From contig JAEUOU010000001.1 of assembly GCA_016790575.1 (NCBI GenBank), forward strand, positions 1 to 64,000: 64,000 nucleotides of DNA, read 5' to 3'. This document shows, piece by piece, positions 1 through 11,435 of the stretch. The notes below the pieces were generated by a model. That model saw only the letters and a program-made list of their open reading frames with translations, searched no databases and was not told the DNA's origin. The DNA comes from Burkholderiaceae bacterium. Lineage in GTDB: Bacteria; Pseudomonadota; Gammaproteobacteria; Burkholderiales; Burkholderiaceae_C. Position numbers and translations under genes: made by a program. Positions within the stretch are counted from its first letter, which is position 1; the number at the start of each line of letters is the position of its first letter.

Positions 1-40
1 CCATCGTCAAAGGGTCGCTGTTTGTTCTCAAGCTCATAGT
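1..40 (-). repeat. Dispersed repeat, copy A (cut by window edge)
   Basis: Read on the minus strand it contains ACAAACAGCGACCCTTTGACGA, interrupted here as ACAAACAGCGACC plus CTTTGACGATGG. This aligns with copy B about 100 bp away (AGCAAACAACGACC, then TTTTGATGCTGG). The left end lies outside the window, so its full extent is unknown. It is the weakest of the longer copies. Confidence 0.5.
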
Positions 41-142
41 GATTGATCTCCTGTTTGCTGATGCATCCGAATCGCCCGGCATCCGCGGCTAGGCCACGGC
101 CCGCTGACTGGCCCCCAAACGCCGTTCCAAGCGCTTTTCACT

Positions 143-199
143 GTCTTTTTGCCACATACCCAGCATCAAAAGGTCGTTGTTTGCTATGAACACTATAGC
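143..199 (-). repeat. Dispersed repeat, copy B
   Basis: Reading the minus strand, the copy has three parts in order: a small hairpin GCTATAGTGTTCATAGC, then AAACAACGACCTTTT, then GCTGGGTATGTGGC followed by AAAAAGAC. It is intergenic. It is the best match to the copy inside the methyltransferase gene (6629-6686), sharing the order TAGCAAACAA, GACC, TTTT, GCTGG, TAT and AAAAAGAC. Confidence 0.7.
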
Positions 200-391
200 G
201 ATCACCGCTCCCGCCCCGCCTCGGCCGCCACCTTCTGCACCGGGCCTGGGCGACGCTTTTTGCGGAGCATGGGTCCGTGGAGGCCGCCGGTGGCGCGGGC
301 GGGGCGCACGGGAGCCATCTTAGTCAGGCCGAAGGGCCTGCAAAAGGAGGAAACGGGGTGCGGTGAGGGCCCGCGCGGGCCGGTGTTTGCT

Positions 392-838
392 TCAGGCGGC
401 GCGGCGCGCGGCGCCCTGGCGCCAGAGCACGGCGGCGGCGCACAGCCATTGCAGGGCGTACAGGCCGGTGCCGACGCTGTGCCACAGGCGCAGGTTTTCG
501 CGCGCCACGATGCGCGGAGCCACGGCAAATTCCACCAGCAGCGCCAGCAGCATGCCGGCCGTGACGAAATGCAGGGCTCGGTCCGGGCCCGCCGCCGCGC
601 GGGCGGCCGGCGCGACGCTGTCGGCCTCCACCAGGAGCTGGCGCCGGTGTGCCATCAACAGCACCAGGCCGCAGGCCAGCGTGACCCAGGTCTGTGCCGC
701 AAACAAGCGGGCCGCGGTGTTGCCCGCCAGAGCCGGTGTGGGCAGGTGGGCAAACAGCAAGGGGACGGCCAGGAAGCCGATGGTGCTCAGGCTGCCCCAC
801 CACAGGGCGGCGGCGAACAGGGGCAGGCGGTCGAGCAC
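392..838 (-). CDS. DUF4149 family membrane protein
   Basis: This 148-residue protein has about four hydrophobic segments (roughly residues 5-27, 45-62, 88-108 and 122-140) and looks like an integral inner-membrane protein. Position and sequence fit the DUF4149 family, a small membrane protein of unknown function commonly next to greA in Burkholderiales. It is the last gene of a minus-strand run carA-carB-greA-DUF4149, starting 25 bases after greA stops, so co-transcription is likely. No catalytic motif is visible and I do not assign a function. Confidence 0.75.
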   Translation of the reverse strand: MLDRLPLFAAALWWGSLSTIGFLAVPLLFAHLPTPALAGNTAARLFAAQTWVTLACGLVLLMAHRRQLLVEADSVAPAARAAAGPDRALHFVTAGMLLALLVEFAVAPRIVARENLRLWHSVGTGLYALQWLCAAAVLWRQGAARRAA

Positions 839-863
839 GGGGGGTGGCGCGCCGGCGGGCGCG

Positions 864-1340
864 TCAGACGTAGGAGACGCCGATGATTTCGTAGCGGCGC
901 AGGCCGCCCGGGGCCTGCACTTCGGCGGTGTCGCCCTCTTCCTTGCCGATCAATGCGCGGGCGATGGGGCTGCTGATGTTGATCAGGCCGAGCTTGAGGT
1001 CGGCTTCGTCTTCGCCGACGATCTGGTAACGGACGGTGTCGCCGCTGTCTTCGTCTTCCAGTTCCACGGTGGCGCCAAAGACGACTTTGCCGCCGGCATC
1101 GAGTGTGGCCGGGTCGATGATCTGCGCGGCCGACAGCTTGCCTTCCAGTTCGCGGATGCGGCCTTCGATGAAGCCCTGGCGGTCTTTGGCGGCGTCGTAT
1201 TCGGCGTTTTCGCTCAGGTCGCCCTGGGCGCGCGCTTCGGCGATGGCGTTGATGACCCAGGGACGTTGTACGGTCTTGAGGTCGTGCAGTTCGGCCTTGA
1301 GTTTTTCAACGCCGCGTTTGGTGATGGGGATGGTGGCCAT
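864..1340 (-). CDS. greA: Transcription elongation factor GreA
   Basis: 158 residues, the usual GreA length. GreA binds in the RNA polymerase secondary channel and stimulates cleavage of backtracked RNA. The N-terminal half is the expected antiparallel coiled coil, and the tip acidic motif is present in the stretch QGDLSENAEYDAAKD (about residues 40-54). The C-terminal half is the FKBP-like domain ending in YEIIGVSYV. The ATG at 1340 is preceded by a GGAGAA ribosome-binding sequence. The open frame extends upstream into carB, but that part is only a shadow of carB. Confidence 0.97.
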   Translation of the reverse strand: MATIPITKRGVEKLKAELHDLKTVQRPWVINAIAEARAQGDLSENAEYDAAKDRQGFIEGRIRELEGKLSAAQIIDPATLDAGGKVVFGATVELEDEDSGDTVRYQIVGEDEADLKLGLINISSPIARALIGKEEGDTAEVQAPGGLRRYEIIGVSYV

Positions 1341-1420
1341 GGGGGTCGTTCTCCAAAAGCAAACCGCCGGGCGTTGCCGTCCGGCGGGTTCATGGGGGCG
1401 GATTATGCCGCGACTGGGGC

Positions 1421-4682
<3,262 letters not shown>

Positions 4683-4690
<8 letters not shown>

Positions 4691-5864
4691 GGGTCTTCTC
4701 CTGGGCGTGCTGCATCAGCGCGGTGAACCGGTCGAACAGGTAGGCGATGTCGTGCGGGCCGGGTGAGGCTTCGGGGTGGCCCTGGAAGCAGAAGGCCGGC
4801 CGGTCGGTGCGGGCCAGCCCCTGCAGCGTGCCGTCGAACAGGCTGACGTGGGTCGCGCGCAGGTTGGCGGGCAGGGTTTTCTCGTCGACCGCGAAGCCGT
4901 GGTTCTGGCTGGTGATGCTGACGCGGCCGCTGTCCAGGTCTTTGACCGGGTGGTTGGCGCCATGGTGGCCGAACTTCATCTTGAAGGTCTTCGCCCCGGA
5001 GGCCAGCGCCATGATCTGGTGGCCCAGGCAGATGCCAAAGGTGGGGATGCCGGTGTCGATCAGTTCGCGGGCGGCGGTGATGGCGTAGTCGCAGGGCTCG
5101 GGGTCGCCGGGGCCGTTGGACAGGAAGATGCCGTCGGGCTGGTGCTTCAGCACCTCGGCGGCTGGCGTCTGCGCCGGCACCACGGTGACTTTGCAGCCGC
5201 GCTCGGCCAGCATGCGCAGGATGTTCTTCTTGACGCCGAAGTCGTAGGCGACGACATGAAAACGCGGGGCACTCTGGTTGCCATAGCCTTCACCGAGTTT
5301 CCACTCGGTCTGGGTCCAGTCGTAGGCGGCGGGCGCCGAAACGACCCGGGCCAGGTCCTGCCCGGCCATGCTGGGCGCGGCCTGGGCGGCGGCAGTGGCA
5401 CGGTCGATGACGGCTTGCGTGACGGCCTCACCGGCGGCCAGGCCGACGATGGCACCGTTTTGCGCGCCTTTGGTGCGCAACAGACGCGTGAGCTTTCGGG
5501 TGTCGATGTTGGCGATGGCGACCGTGTTCTCACGCACCAGATACTGCGACAGCGTTTCGGTGGCGCGGAAGTTGGACGCCAGCAGCGGCAAATCCTTGAT
5601 GATCAGACCGGCGGCGTGGACCTTGTCGGCTTCGATGTCCTCGGTGTTGACGCCATAGTTGCCGATGTGCGGATACGTGAGCGTCACGATCTGCCGGCAG
5701 TAGCTGGGGTCGGTGAGGATTTCCTGGTAGCCGGTGATGGCGGTGTTGAACACCACCTCGCCAACCGTGGTGCCGGTGGCACCGATGGAATTGCCGATAA
5801 AGACCGTGCCGTCTGCGAGCGCCAGGATGGCGGGGGGGACATTTCCCTTGAGAGACAAAAGCAC
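4683..5864 (-). CDS. carA: Carbamoyl-phosphate synthase small (glutaminase) subunit
   Basis: 393 residues from the chosen GTG start. CarA hydrolyses glutamine and channels ammonia to CarB. The N-terminal CPSase domain is followed by a class I glutamine amidotransferase domain; the nucleophile is Cys279 in FGICLGHQ and the His/Glu pair lies in [10 protein letters not shown] near the C-terminus. An ATG 48 bases upstream is in frame, but GTG 5864 has GGAG six bases before it and begins at the conserved family start ([18 protein letters not shown]), so I prefer it. First gene of carAB-greA-DUF4149; a short palindrome lies upstream at 5903-5920. Confidence 0.96.
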
Positions 5865-5902
5865 TGGGTTCTCCGTTGGTTGCGGGTACGCCCAAACGCG
5901 CA

Positions 5903-5920
5903 CAGGAGACAAGTCTCCTG
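5903..5920. promoter_or_regulatory. Inverted repeat upstream of carA
   Basis: CAGGAGAC-AA-GTCTCCTG is a perfect 8-bp inverted repeat around a 2-base centre, 39-56 bases upstream of the carA start. It could be an operator, or a leader hairpin that pairs an AGGAG with a CTCCT. No regulator can be named from the sequence. Confidence 0.35.
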
Positions 5921-6088
5921 GTGGCTGCTTTTGTGGGATTTTGGCTCGGTTGCGGCTAGGGCGTACGGTGAATTGCTGGAAAGCCTCCCATTATAGCCGG
6001 GCAAACCCTGAGCTGACCGGCGGCTGACAGCAATGGCGTACCCCGTTTCAGGGAAATCAGGGGCCTGGCTTGCCCCCGCCCGGGGTGC

Positions 6089-6868
6089 TCAGCGCATCCC
6101 GGCCAGCGCGCTGGCATGCAGGCAAATGGCGGCGGCGGCGGCGACATTCAGGGACTCTTCACCCCCCGGCTGGGCGATACGCACCGCCCACTGCGCCCGG
6201 GCGGCCAGGGTTTCGCCCACGCCCTGCCCTTCATGGCCCATGACCCAGGCACACGGAAACGGTGGCGGCGACTCATGCAGAAAACGGCCCTGGTGCGAAC
6301 TGGTGACCACCAGCGGCACCGCCAGCGCGTCGAGCCGTGACGGCTCTGCCGATTCGATCAGGTGCAGCCCGAAATGGGCGCCCATGCCGGCGCGCAGCAC
6401 TTTGGGCGACCACAGCGCGGCCGTGCCCCGCAACGCAATGACCTGAGCGAATCCGAACGCGGCGGCGCTGCGCAGGATGGAGCCGACATTGCCGGCGTCC
6501 TGAACCCGGTCGAGCACCACGGTGGCGGCTTGCGGCAACACGGCGGCCGCCTGCGGCGCGGGCAACACGAAGGCCAGCGGTGCAGGCGACTCCAGCGGGC
6601 TGATGGTGGCCCACAAGGCATCGGCTACGACTATATTTTTAGTAGCAAACAAAGACCATTTTTCGCTGGCTATTGACCAAAAAGACTCGGAAAACGCCGC
6701 CAGCACCGGTTTTTGGCCCCGCTCGAGCGCGGCGCGGCACAGGTGATCGCCCTCCAGCCAGATGCGGCCCTGTTTGCGGTAGGCCGCGCTGTCCTGCGCC
6801 AGCCGGCGCAGCTCCTTGAGCACGGTGTTGTCGCGCGAGCGAATGACGGGGATCTGGGCTTCAGTCAT
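6089..6868 (-). CDS. TrmH/SpoU-family RNA 2'-O-methyltransferase
   Basis: 259 residues from ATG 6868. SPOUT methyltransferases of this class transfer a methyl group from S-adenosylmethionine to a ribose 2'-OH in rRNA or tRNA; the exact target is not readable here. The N-terminal substrate-binding domain (about 1-100) is followed by the knot domain, with motif 1 at [20 protein letters not shown], motif 2 in [13 protein letters not shown] and motif 3 in [16 protein letters not shown]. Its ATG overlaps the rnhB stop (ATGA), so it belongs to the lpx-rnhB operon. Residues about 61-80 are encoded by a copy of the dispersed AT-richer repeat. Confidence 0.88.
   Translation of the reverse strand: MTEAQIPVIRSRDNTVLKELRRLAQDSAAYRKQGRIWLEGDHLCRAALERGQKPVLAAFSESFWSIASEKWSLFATKNIVVADALWATISPLESPAPLAFVLPAPQAAAVLPQAATVVLDRVQDAGNVGSILRSAAAFGFAQVIALRGTAALWSPKVLRAGMGAHFGLHLIESAEPSRLDALAVPLVVTSSHQGRFLHESPPPFPCAWVMGHEGQGVGETLAARAQWAVRIAQPGGEESLNVAAAAAICLHASALAGMR
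6629..6686 (+). repeat. Dispersed repeat, copy C, inside a coding sequence
   Basis: The plus strand reads GACTATATTTTTAGTAGC (hairpin arms), then AAACAAAGACCATTTTT, then GCTGGCTATTGACCAAAAAGAC. It aligns with copy B along its whole length with no stop codon in the methyltransferase frame, and encodes about [19 protein letters not shown]. It is a local AT-rich patch in an otherwise GC-rich gene. Confidence 0.7.
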
Positions 6869-7482
6869 CGCAACAGAGCCGCCACCGGGGCAAAAGATTT
6901 GCGGTGCAGCGGCGTCGGCCCCAGTTGCTTCAGCGCACGCAGGTGTTCGGCCGTGCCGTAGCCTTTGTGGCTGGCAAATCCGTAGCCGGGATACCGGGCA
7001 TCGTGCTCCAGGCACAGGTGGTCACGGTGGACTTTGGCCAGGATCGACGCGGCCGAGATGGCGGGCACACACGCGTCGCCGCCCACCACCGCCTCGGCCC
7101 GCATGTCCAGCCGGGGCAGGCGGTTGCCATCCACCAGCACCTTCGCCGGCTTGAGCCGCAGGCCTTGAACCGCACGCTGCATGGCCAGCAGGGTCGCCTG
7201 CAGAATGTTGAGCTGGTCGATTTCTTCGACCGAGGCGAGTCCGATACCGGTGCACAGGGCACTGGCGCGAATTTCGTCGGCAAGGCGCTCACGCCGGGCG
7301 GCGCTGAGTTTCTTGGAATCGGCCAGGCCGCGAATGGGTCGCTGGTCGTCCAGGATGACCGCCGCCGCGACCACCGGGCCGGAGAGCGGGCCCCGACCGG
7401 CTTCGTCCACGCCGGCCAGCAAGCCGGGCGTATCCCAGGGCAAAGCGGCCTGCTCAGCGCGCAAGAATTTTTTCGATCGCAT
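6865..7482 (-). CDS. rnhB: Ribonuclease HII
   Basis: 205 residues; removes ribonucleotides and RNA primers from RNA/DNA hybrids. The active-site signature [14 protein letters not shown] is at residues 24-37 (Asp26, Glu27), a further acidic residue lies in [10 protein letters not shown], and [14 protein letters not shown] is the family's conserved block. The frame is open further upstream, but ATG 7482 gives the normal length; translation then overlaps the end of lpxB by 29 bases. It is in the usual lpxA-lpxB-rnhB order. Confidence 0.95.
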   Translation of the reverse strand: MRSKKFLRAEQAALPWDTPGLLAGVDEAGRGPLSGPVVAAAVILDDQRPIRGLADSKKLSAARRERLADEIRASALCTGIGLASVEEIDQLNILQATLLAMQRAVQGLRLKPAKVLVDGNRLPRLDMRAEAVVGGDACVPAISAASILAKVHRDHLCLEHDARYPGYGFASHKGYGTAEHLRALKQLGPTPLHRKSFAPVAALLR

Positions 7483-8614
7483 CGGTCGCCAGACGGGCCG
7501 TATCGCGCCGCAGTTCGTCATGGAGGGCGGTAAACCGCCGGGATAGCTGCTGGCAACGGGCCGGGTCGTCCAGCCACGCGAGTGTGGCACTGGCCAACGC
7601 CTGCGGGGTCGCCTGCTGCTGGAGCAGCTCGGGAACAGCAAAGTCCTGACAGAGGATATTGGGCAGGCCGACCCAGGGCTGCAGCTTCTTGCGCCGCATG
7701 ATCTGCCAGGACAGCCAGTTCATGTTGTAGGCAATGACCATGGGCCGCTTGAACAGCGCAGCCTCCAGCGTGGCCGTGCCGCTGGCAATGAGGGTCACGT
7801 CACAGGCAGCCAGCGCAGTGTGCGATTGGCCGTCCAGCACGGTGAGCGTGGCTTCGCCCAGGCCGCTGGCGCGCACCGCGGCATCCACCCGTGCGCGCAC
7901 GGCCGGCACGGCGGGCAACAAGAACCGCAAGGCTGGACGCTGGCGCACCATCTGTGCCGCCGCCTGCAGAAACCGGGGCGCAAGGTAATCGATTTCGGAT
8001 GCCCGGCTGCCGGGCAGCAAAGCCACCACCGCATCATCCGCGGCAAGGCCCAGCCGCTGACGGGCGCCGGCACCGTCCGGCTCGGCCGCAATGACCGACG
8101 CCAGCGGATGGCCGACATAGGTGGCGGCGATGCCATGCCGCTGCAGCAGCGCCGGCTCGAACGGGAACAGGCACAGCACGTGGTCGACACTGCGCCGGAT
8201 TTTTTGCAGGCGGTCCGCCCGCCAGGCCCATACCGAGGGGCAGACGAAATGAATGACCGGGATGCCGGCCCGTTTCAGCGCGGCCTCCAGATCGAGGTTG
8301 AAGTCGGGCGCGTCGATGCCGATGAACGCGGTGGGGGGCTTGTCGAGCAGCCGCTGGCGCAATTGGTGGCGGAGGGCAACGATGCCACGGTAATGACGCA
8401 GCACCTCCACATAACCGCGCACGGCCAGGCGCTCGGCCGGCCACCAGGCGTCGAATCCGCGGCGTACCATCTGCGGCCCACCGATACCGGCCAGAGCAAG
8501 CTGGGGCCATCGGGCCTGAAGTGCGTCGATCAGCAGGCCGGCCAGCAGGTCGCCGGAGGTTTCGCCGGCCACCATCGCCAGGCTCGGCGTGGTCGGGACA
8601 GGCCCTGCGGTCAT
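7454..8614 (-). CDS. lpxB: Lipid A disaccharide synthase
   Basis: 386 residues; glycosyltransferase family 19 enzyme that joins UDP-2,3-diacylglucosamine and lipid X to form the lipid A disaccharide, at the inner face of the inner membrane. The N-terminus [19 protein letters not shown], the middle [12 protein letters not shown] and the stretch [11 protein letters not shown] are diagnostic. Four bases separate it from the lpxA stop. Confidence 0.97.
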   Translation of the reverse strand: MTAGPVPTTPSLAMVAGETSGDLLAGLLIDALQARWPQLALAGIGGPQMVRRGFDAWWPAERLAVRGYVEVLRHYRGIVALRHQLRQRLLDKPPTAFIGIDAPDFNLDLEAALKRAGIPVIHFVCPSVWAWRADRLQKIRRSVDHVLCLFPFEPALLQRHGIAATYVGHPLASVIAAEPDGAGARQRLGLAADDAVVALLPGSRASEIDYLAPRFLQAAAQMVRQRPALRFLLPAVPAVRARVDAAVRASGLGEATLTVLDGQSHTALAACDVTLIASGTATLEAALFKRPMVIAYNMNWLSWQIMRRKKLQPWVGLPNILCQDFAVPELLQQQATPQALASATLAWLDDPARCQQLSRRFTALHDELRRDTARLATDAIEKILAR

Positions 8615-8618
8615 GAGG

Positions 8619-9413
8619 TCAGCGGACGATGCCGCGCTGCGGCGAGACCTGTTGCAGGAAGCCCAGCATCATGGCCACGTCCGCTTCGGCCTCGGGGTGA
8701 CTGGTGTGCAGGGTGGCAATGCGTTGTCGGGCCTGCTCCAGGGTCAGGTCGTCCCGATAGAGCGCCTTGTGCATCGCCTTCACGGCGGCGATTCGCTCGG
8801 CGCTGAAGCCGCGCCGGCGCAGGCCCTCGAAATTCATGGAACGGGCCTGGGCCGGCTGGCCCTGACTCATCACAAAGGGCGGCTGGTCGGCAAAGAGCAG
8901 CGAGCACATGGCGGTCATGCCATGGGCGCCGATTCGCACAAACTGGTGGACCACGGTGAAACCGCCAAGGATGACCCAGTCCCCGACTTCGACATGCCCC
9001 GCAAGCTGGGCATTGTTGGCAAAAATCGTGTGATTTCCCACGAGGCAATCGTGCGCCAGGTGCACGTAGGCCATGACCCAGTTGTCGTCGCCCAGCCGCG
9101 TAACGCCGCCGCCGCCCGGCGAGCCGATATTGAACGTGCAGAACTCGCGGATGGTGTTGCCGTCGCCGATGATGAGCTCACACGGCTCGCCGGCATATTT
9201 CTTGTCCTGCGGAATCGCGCCCAGCGAGTTGAACTGGAAGATGCGGTTGTTGCGCCCGATGGTCGTGTGACCTTCGATGACACAGTGCGCGCCGACCGTG
9301 GTGCCCGCACCGATGCGCACATGGGGCCCGATGACGGTATACGGCCCGACACGGACCGAAGCATCCAGCTGCGCCGAAGGATCTACCAACGCGGAGGGAT
9401 GAATGGTGGTCAT
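8619..9413 (-). CDS. lpxA: UDP-N-acetylglucosamine O-acyltransferase
   Basis: 264 residues (E. coli 262). Catalyses the first step of lipid A synthesis, transferring a hydroxyacyl chain from ACP to UDP-GlcNAc. The N-terminal two thirds are hexapeptide repeats forming a left-handed beta-helix, and the catalytic His is His121 in [14 protein letters not shown] 9413 gives the family start [10 protein letters not shown]; a longer open frame upstream is not supported. Lies between fabZ and lpxB, its usual neighbours. Confidence 0.97.
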   Translation of the reverse strand: MTTIHPSALVDPSAQLDASVRVGPYTVIGPHVRIGAGTTVGAHCVIEGHTTIGRNNRIFQFNSLGAIPQDKKYAGEPCELIIGDGNTIREFCTFNIGSPGGGGVTRLGDDNWVMAYVHLAHDCLVGNHTIFANNAQLAGHVEVGDWVILGGFTVVHQFVRIGAHGMTAMCSLLFADQPPFVMSQGQPAQARSMNFEGLRRRGFSAERIAAVKAMHKALYRDDLTLEQARQRIATLHTSHPEAEADVAMMLGFLQQVSPQRGIVR

Positions 9414-9427
9414 CGCCGCACCCGCCC

Positions 9428-9865
9428 TCAGGCCACGGTCCGCATGGTGCACATCAGTTCCGCCTCGGTGGCGACTTCCTCGCCCACCATGGCTTTGGCG
9501 CGGAACTTGAAGATGCCGGCCCGAACGCGGTCCAGCTCGACTTCGAGAATCAGCTGGTCGCCCGGTTCCACCGGTCGCTTGAAGCGGGCCCCGTCGATGC
9601 CGGCAAAGTAGTAGACCGTCTTGTCGTCCGGGGTGACCCCCTGCATGTCGAAGGCCAGGATCGCTGCGGCCTGCGCAAGGGCCTCCAGCATCAGCACGCC
9701 GGGCATCACCGGCCGGTGCGGAAAATGGCCGAGGAACTGGGGCTCATTGATGCTGACGTTCTTGATGGCCCGGATGCGTTTGCCGCGCTCGATCTCCAGG
9801 ACGCGGTCCACGAGCAAAATGGGATAACGGTGGGGCAGCTTCTTGAGGATCTGGTGGATGTCCAT
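9428..9865 (-). CDS. fabZ: 3-hydroxyacyl-ACP dehydratase FabZ
   Basis: 145 residues; dehydrates 3-hydroxyacyl-ACP in fatty acid elongation and competes with LpxA/LpxD for hydroxyacyl-ACP, which explains its place in the lipid A cluster. The hot-dog fold signature is complete: catalytic His47 in [19 protein letters not shown] and Glu61. It starts with [15 protein letters not shown]. Confidence 0.97.
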   Translation of the reverse strand: MDIHQILKKLPHRYPILLVDRVLEIERGKRIRAIKNVSINEPQFLGHFPHRPVMPGVLMLEALAQAAAILAFDMQGVTPDDKTVYYFAGIDGARFKRPVEPGDQLILEVELDRVRAGIFKFRAKAMVGEEVATEAELMCTMRTVA

Positions 9866-9907
9866 CGCTTGTCTCGAATGTCCGGCAGGTTTTCTGCCGC
9901 GGCCGGT

Positions 9908-10885
9908 TCAACGGCCAGGGGTCTGTTTTTCCAGGGCGCGCAGCCGCTCACGCAGGCTGTGCAGATGCCGCAGCGTTGCGGCATTCTTTTCCCAGTTCGC
10001 ATTGTCGTCGATGGGAAACATGCCGGTGTAGTGCCCCGGCCGGGTGATGGATCGGGTGACGACGGTGGCCGCGGAAATGTGCACGTGATCGGCCAGGTGC
10101 AAATGGCCCAGAACGATGGCGCCGCCACCCAAGGTGCAGTGCGCGCCGATCACGGCGCTTCCGGCGACACCGACACAGCCGGCCATGGCCGTGTGCCGGC
10201 CGACCCGCACGTTGTGACCGATCTGGATCAGGTTGTCGAGTTTGACGCCATCTTCCAGCACCGTGTCGGCCAGCGCTCCGCGGTCAATACAGGTGTTGGC
10301 ACCGATTTCCACGTCGTCCCCGATCTGTACGGAACCCAGTTGCTCGATTTTCTCCCAGGCGCCGTTGTTCGGCGCGAAGCCGAATCCGTCGGCGCCAATG
10401 ACAACACCGGCATGCACGATGGCGCGGGCGCCGATACGGCAACCCTCGCCCACCGTGACGCGGGAATGCAGCACCGAGTTTTCGCCGACCGACGCAGCGC
10501 TCTCGATCACACACAGCGGGCCGATCCAGGCGGACGGATGAACATGGGCAGTGGGGTCGACCACCGCCGTCGGGTGGACCCCCGTGCGACGCGGAGCGCC
10601 CGATCGGCGCCGCCACAGTTGCGTCACCCGGGCGAAGTACAGGTAGGGCTCATCGACCACGATACAGGCGCCCCGGGCCTGTGCGACCGCGGCCATGGCC
10701 GGCGGAACAATAACGCAGCCGGCCCGTGTTGAGGACAGCTGCGCACCGTAGCGGGGATTGCTCAGGAAACTGATCTGCGAAGGCAGAGCCGATTCCAGCG
10801 GCGCAATGCCTTCGATTACCGCGTCGGGGTCGCCCCGCAGTTCGCCGCCGAGAGCGGCAATCAATTCGCCAAGTCGCAATGCCAC
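9908..10885 (-). CDS. lpxD: UDP-3-O-acylglucosamine N-acyltransferase
   Basis: 325 residues from GTG 10885. Adds the N-linked hydroxyacyl chain in the third step of lipid A synthesis. An N-terminal uridine-binding domain ([18 protein letters not shown]) is followed by hexapeptide repeats, with the catalytic histidine expected in [11 protein letters not shown]. An ATG 51 bases upstream would run into skp; GTG 10885 matches the usual family start and leaves a 19-base gap after the skp stop. A short helical C-terminal tail ([17 protein letters not shown]) is typical. Confidence 0.94.
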   Translation of the reverse strand: MALRLGELIAALGGELRGDPDAVIEGIAPLESALPSQISFLSNPRYGAQLSSTRAGCVIVPPAMAAVAQARGACIVVDEPYLYFARVTQLWRRRSGAPRRTGVHPTAVVDPTAHVHPSAWIGPLCVIESAASVGENSVLHSRVTVGEGCRIGARAIVHAGVVIGADGFGFAPNNGAWEKIEQLGSVQIGDDVEIGANTCIDRGALADTVLEDGVKLDNLIQIGHNVRVGRHTAMAGCVGVAGSAVIGAHCTLGGGAIVLGHLHLADHVHISAATVVTRSITRPGHYTGMFPIDDNANWEKNAATLRHLHSLRERLRALEKQTPGR

Positions 10886-10904
10886 CCGACCACTGCCCGC
10901 GCGC

Positions 10905-11435
10905 TTACTTGCTCGCGGAGCCGTTGGCCCCGGCATTGAGCGCCTTCAGGACCTTTTCCGTGATGTCGTGCTTGGGATTGAAATAGACGGCTTCCTGAAG
11001 AATGACGTCGTATTTCTCCGCCTCAGCGACCTGCTTCACCACCCGGTTGGCCCGATCCAGCACGGCCTGCAATTCTTCGTTCTTGCGTGCGTTCAGGTCT
11101 TCCTGGAACTCGCGGCGCTTACGCTGGAAATCGCGATCCTGGTCTGCCAGCTGCCGCTGACGGGTATTGCGCTGGCTCTCTGAGAGCGTCGGGGCCTCGC
11201 GTTCGTACTTTTCGGAGGCGGTCTTGAGCGTTTCACCGGCGGTGACCAGCTCTTTCTCACGCCGCGAGAATTCCTGTTCCAGCTTGGTCTGCGCGGCCTT
11301 GGCCGAATTGGCCTCCCGAAACAGGCGGTCGGTATTGACAAATCCGATCTTGAACTCCTGGGCCTGCACGGAAAAAGCGAGCAGCAAACCCGAGAGGGTC
11401 AGACCAAGAAGACGGGAAAGGCGAAGGCGTGTCAT
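10905..11435 (-). CDS. skp: Periplasmic chaperone Skp/OmpH
   Basis: 176 residues. A signal peptide (about 1-25, ending VQAQ) is followed by a short beta core beginning [14 protein letters not shown] and a long charged coiled coil (about 45-135), the tentacle that holds unfolded outer-membrane proteins. It ends with a lysine. Its ATG overlaps the bamA stop by one base (TGATG), so it is translationally coupled to the BAM assembly factor it works with. Confidence 0.95.
   Translation of the reverse strand: MTRLRLSRLLGLTLSGLLLAFSVQAQEFKIGFVNTDRLFREANSAKAAQTKLEQEFSRREKELVTAGETLKTASEKYEREAPTLSESQRNTRQRQLADQDRDFQRKRREFQEDLNARKNEELQAVLDRANRVVKQVAEAEKYDVILQEAVYFNPKHDITEKVLKALNAGANGSASK

Larger units (their letters stand above)
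1..391. other. Gene-free stretch at left edge
   Basis: I find no convincing gene here. Open frames in this stretch are shadows of the minus-strand gene that ends at 392. It holds two copies of the dispersed repeat (1-40 and 143-199). In related genomes a YhbY/rlmE/ftsH cluster often follows at this point, but no such coding start is visible before the window edge. Confidence 0.6.

Noticed and set aside
1-37. Possible start of a minus-strand gene (ATG at 37 with AGGAG upstream)
   Set aside because: Only 12 codons are visible and they fall within repeat copy A; no evidence of a protein family.
5865-5912. Longer carA from ATG 5912
   Set aside because: The extra 16 residues are not conserved-looking and the GTG at 5864 has a properly spaced ribosome-binding site.
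4776-5996. 406-codon plus-strand frame
   Set aside because: Antisense to carA.
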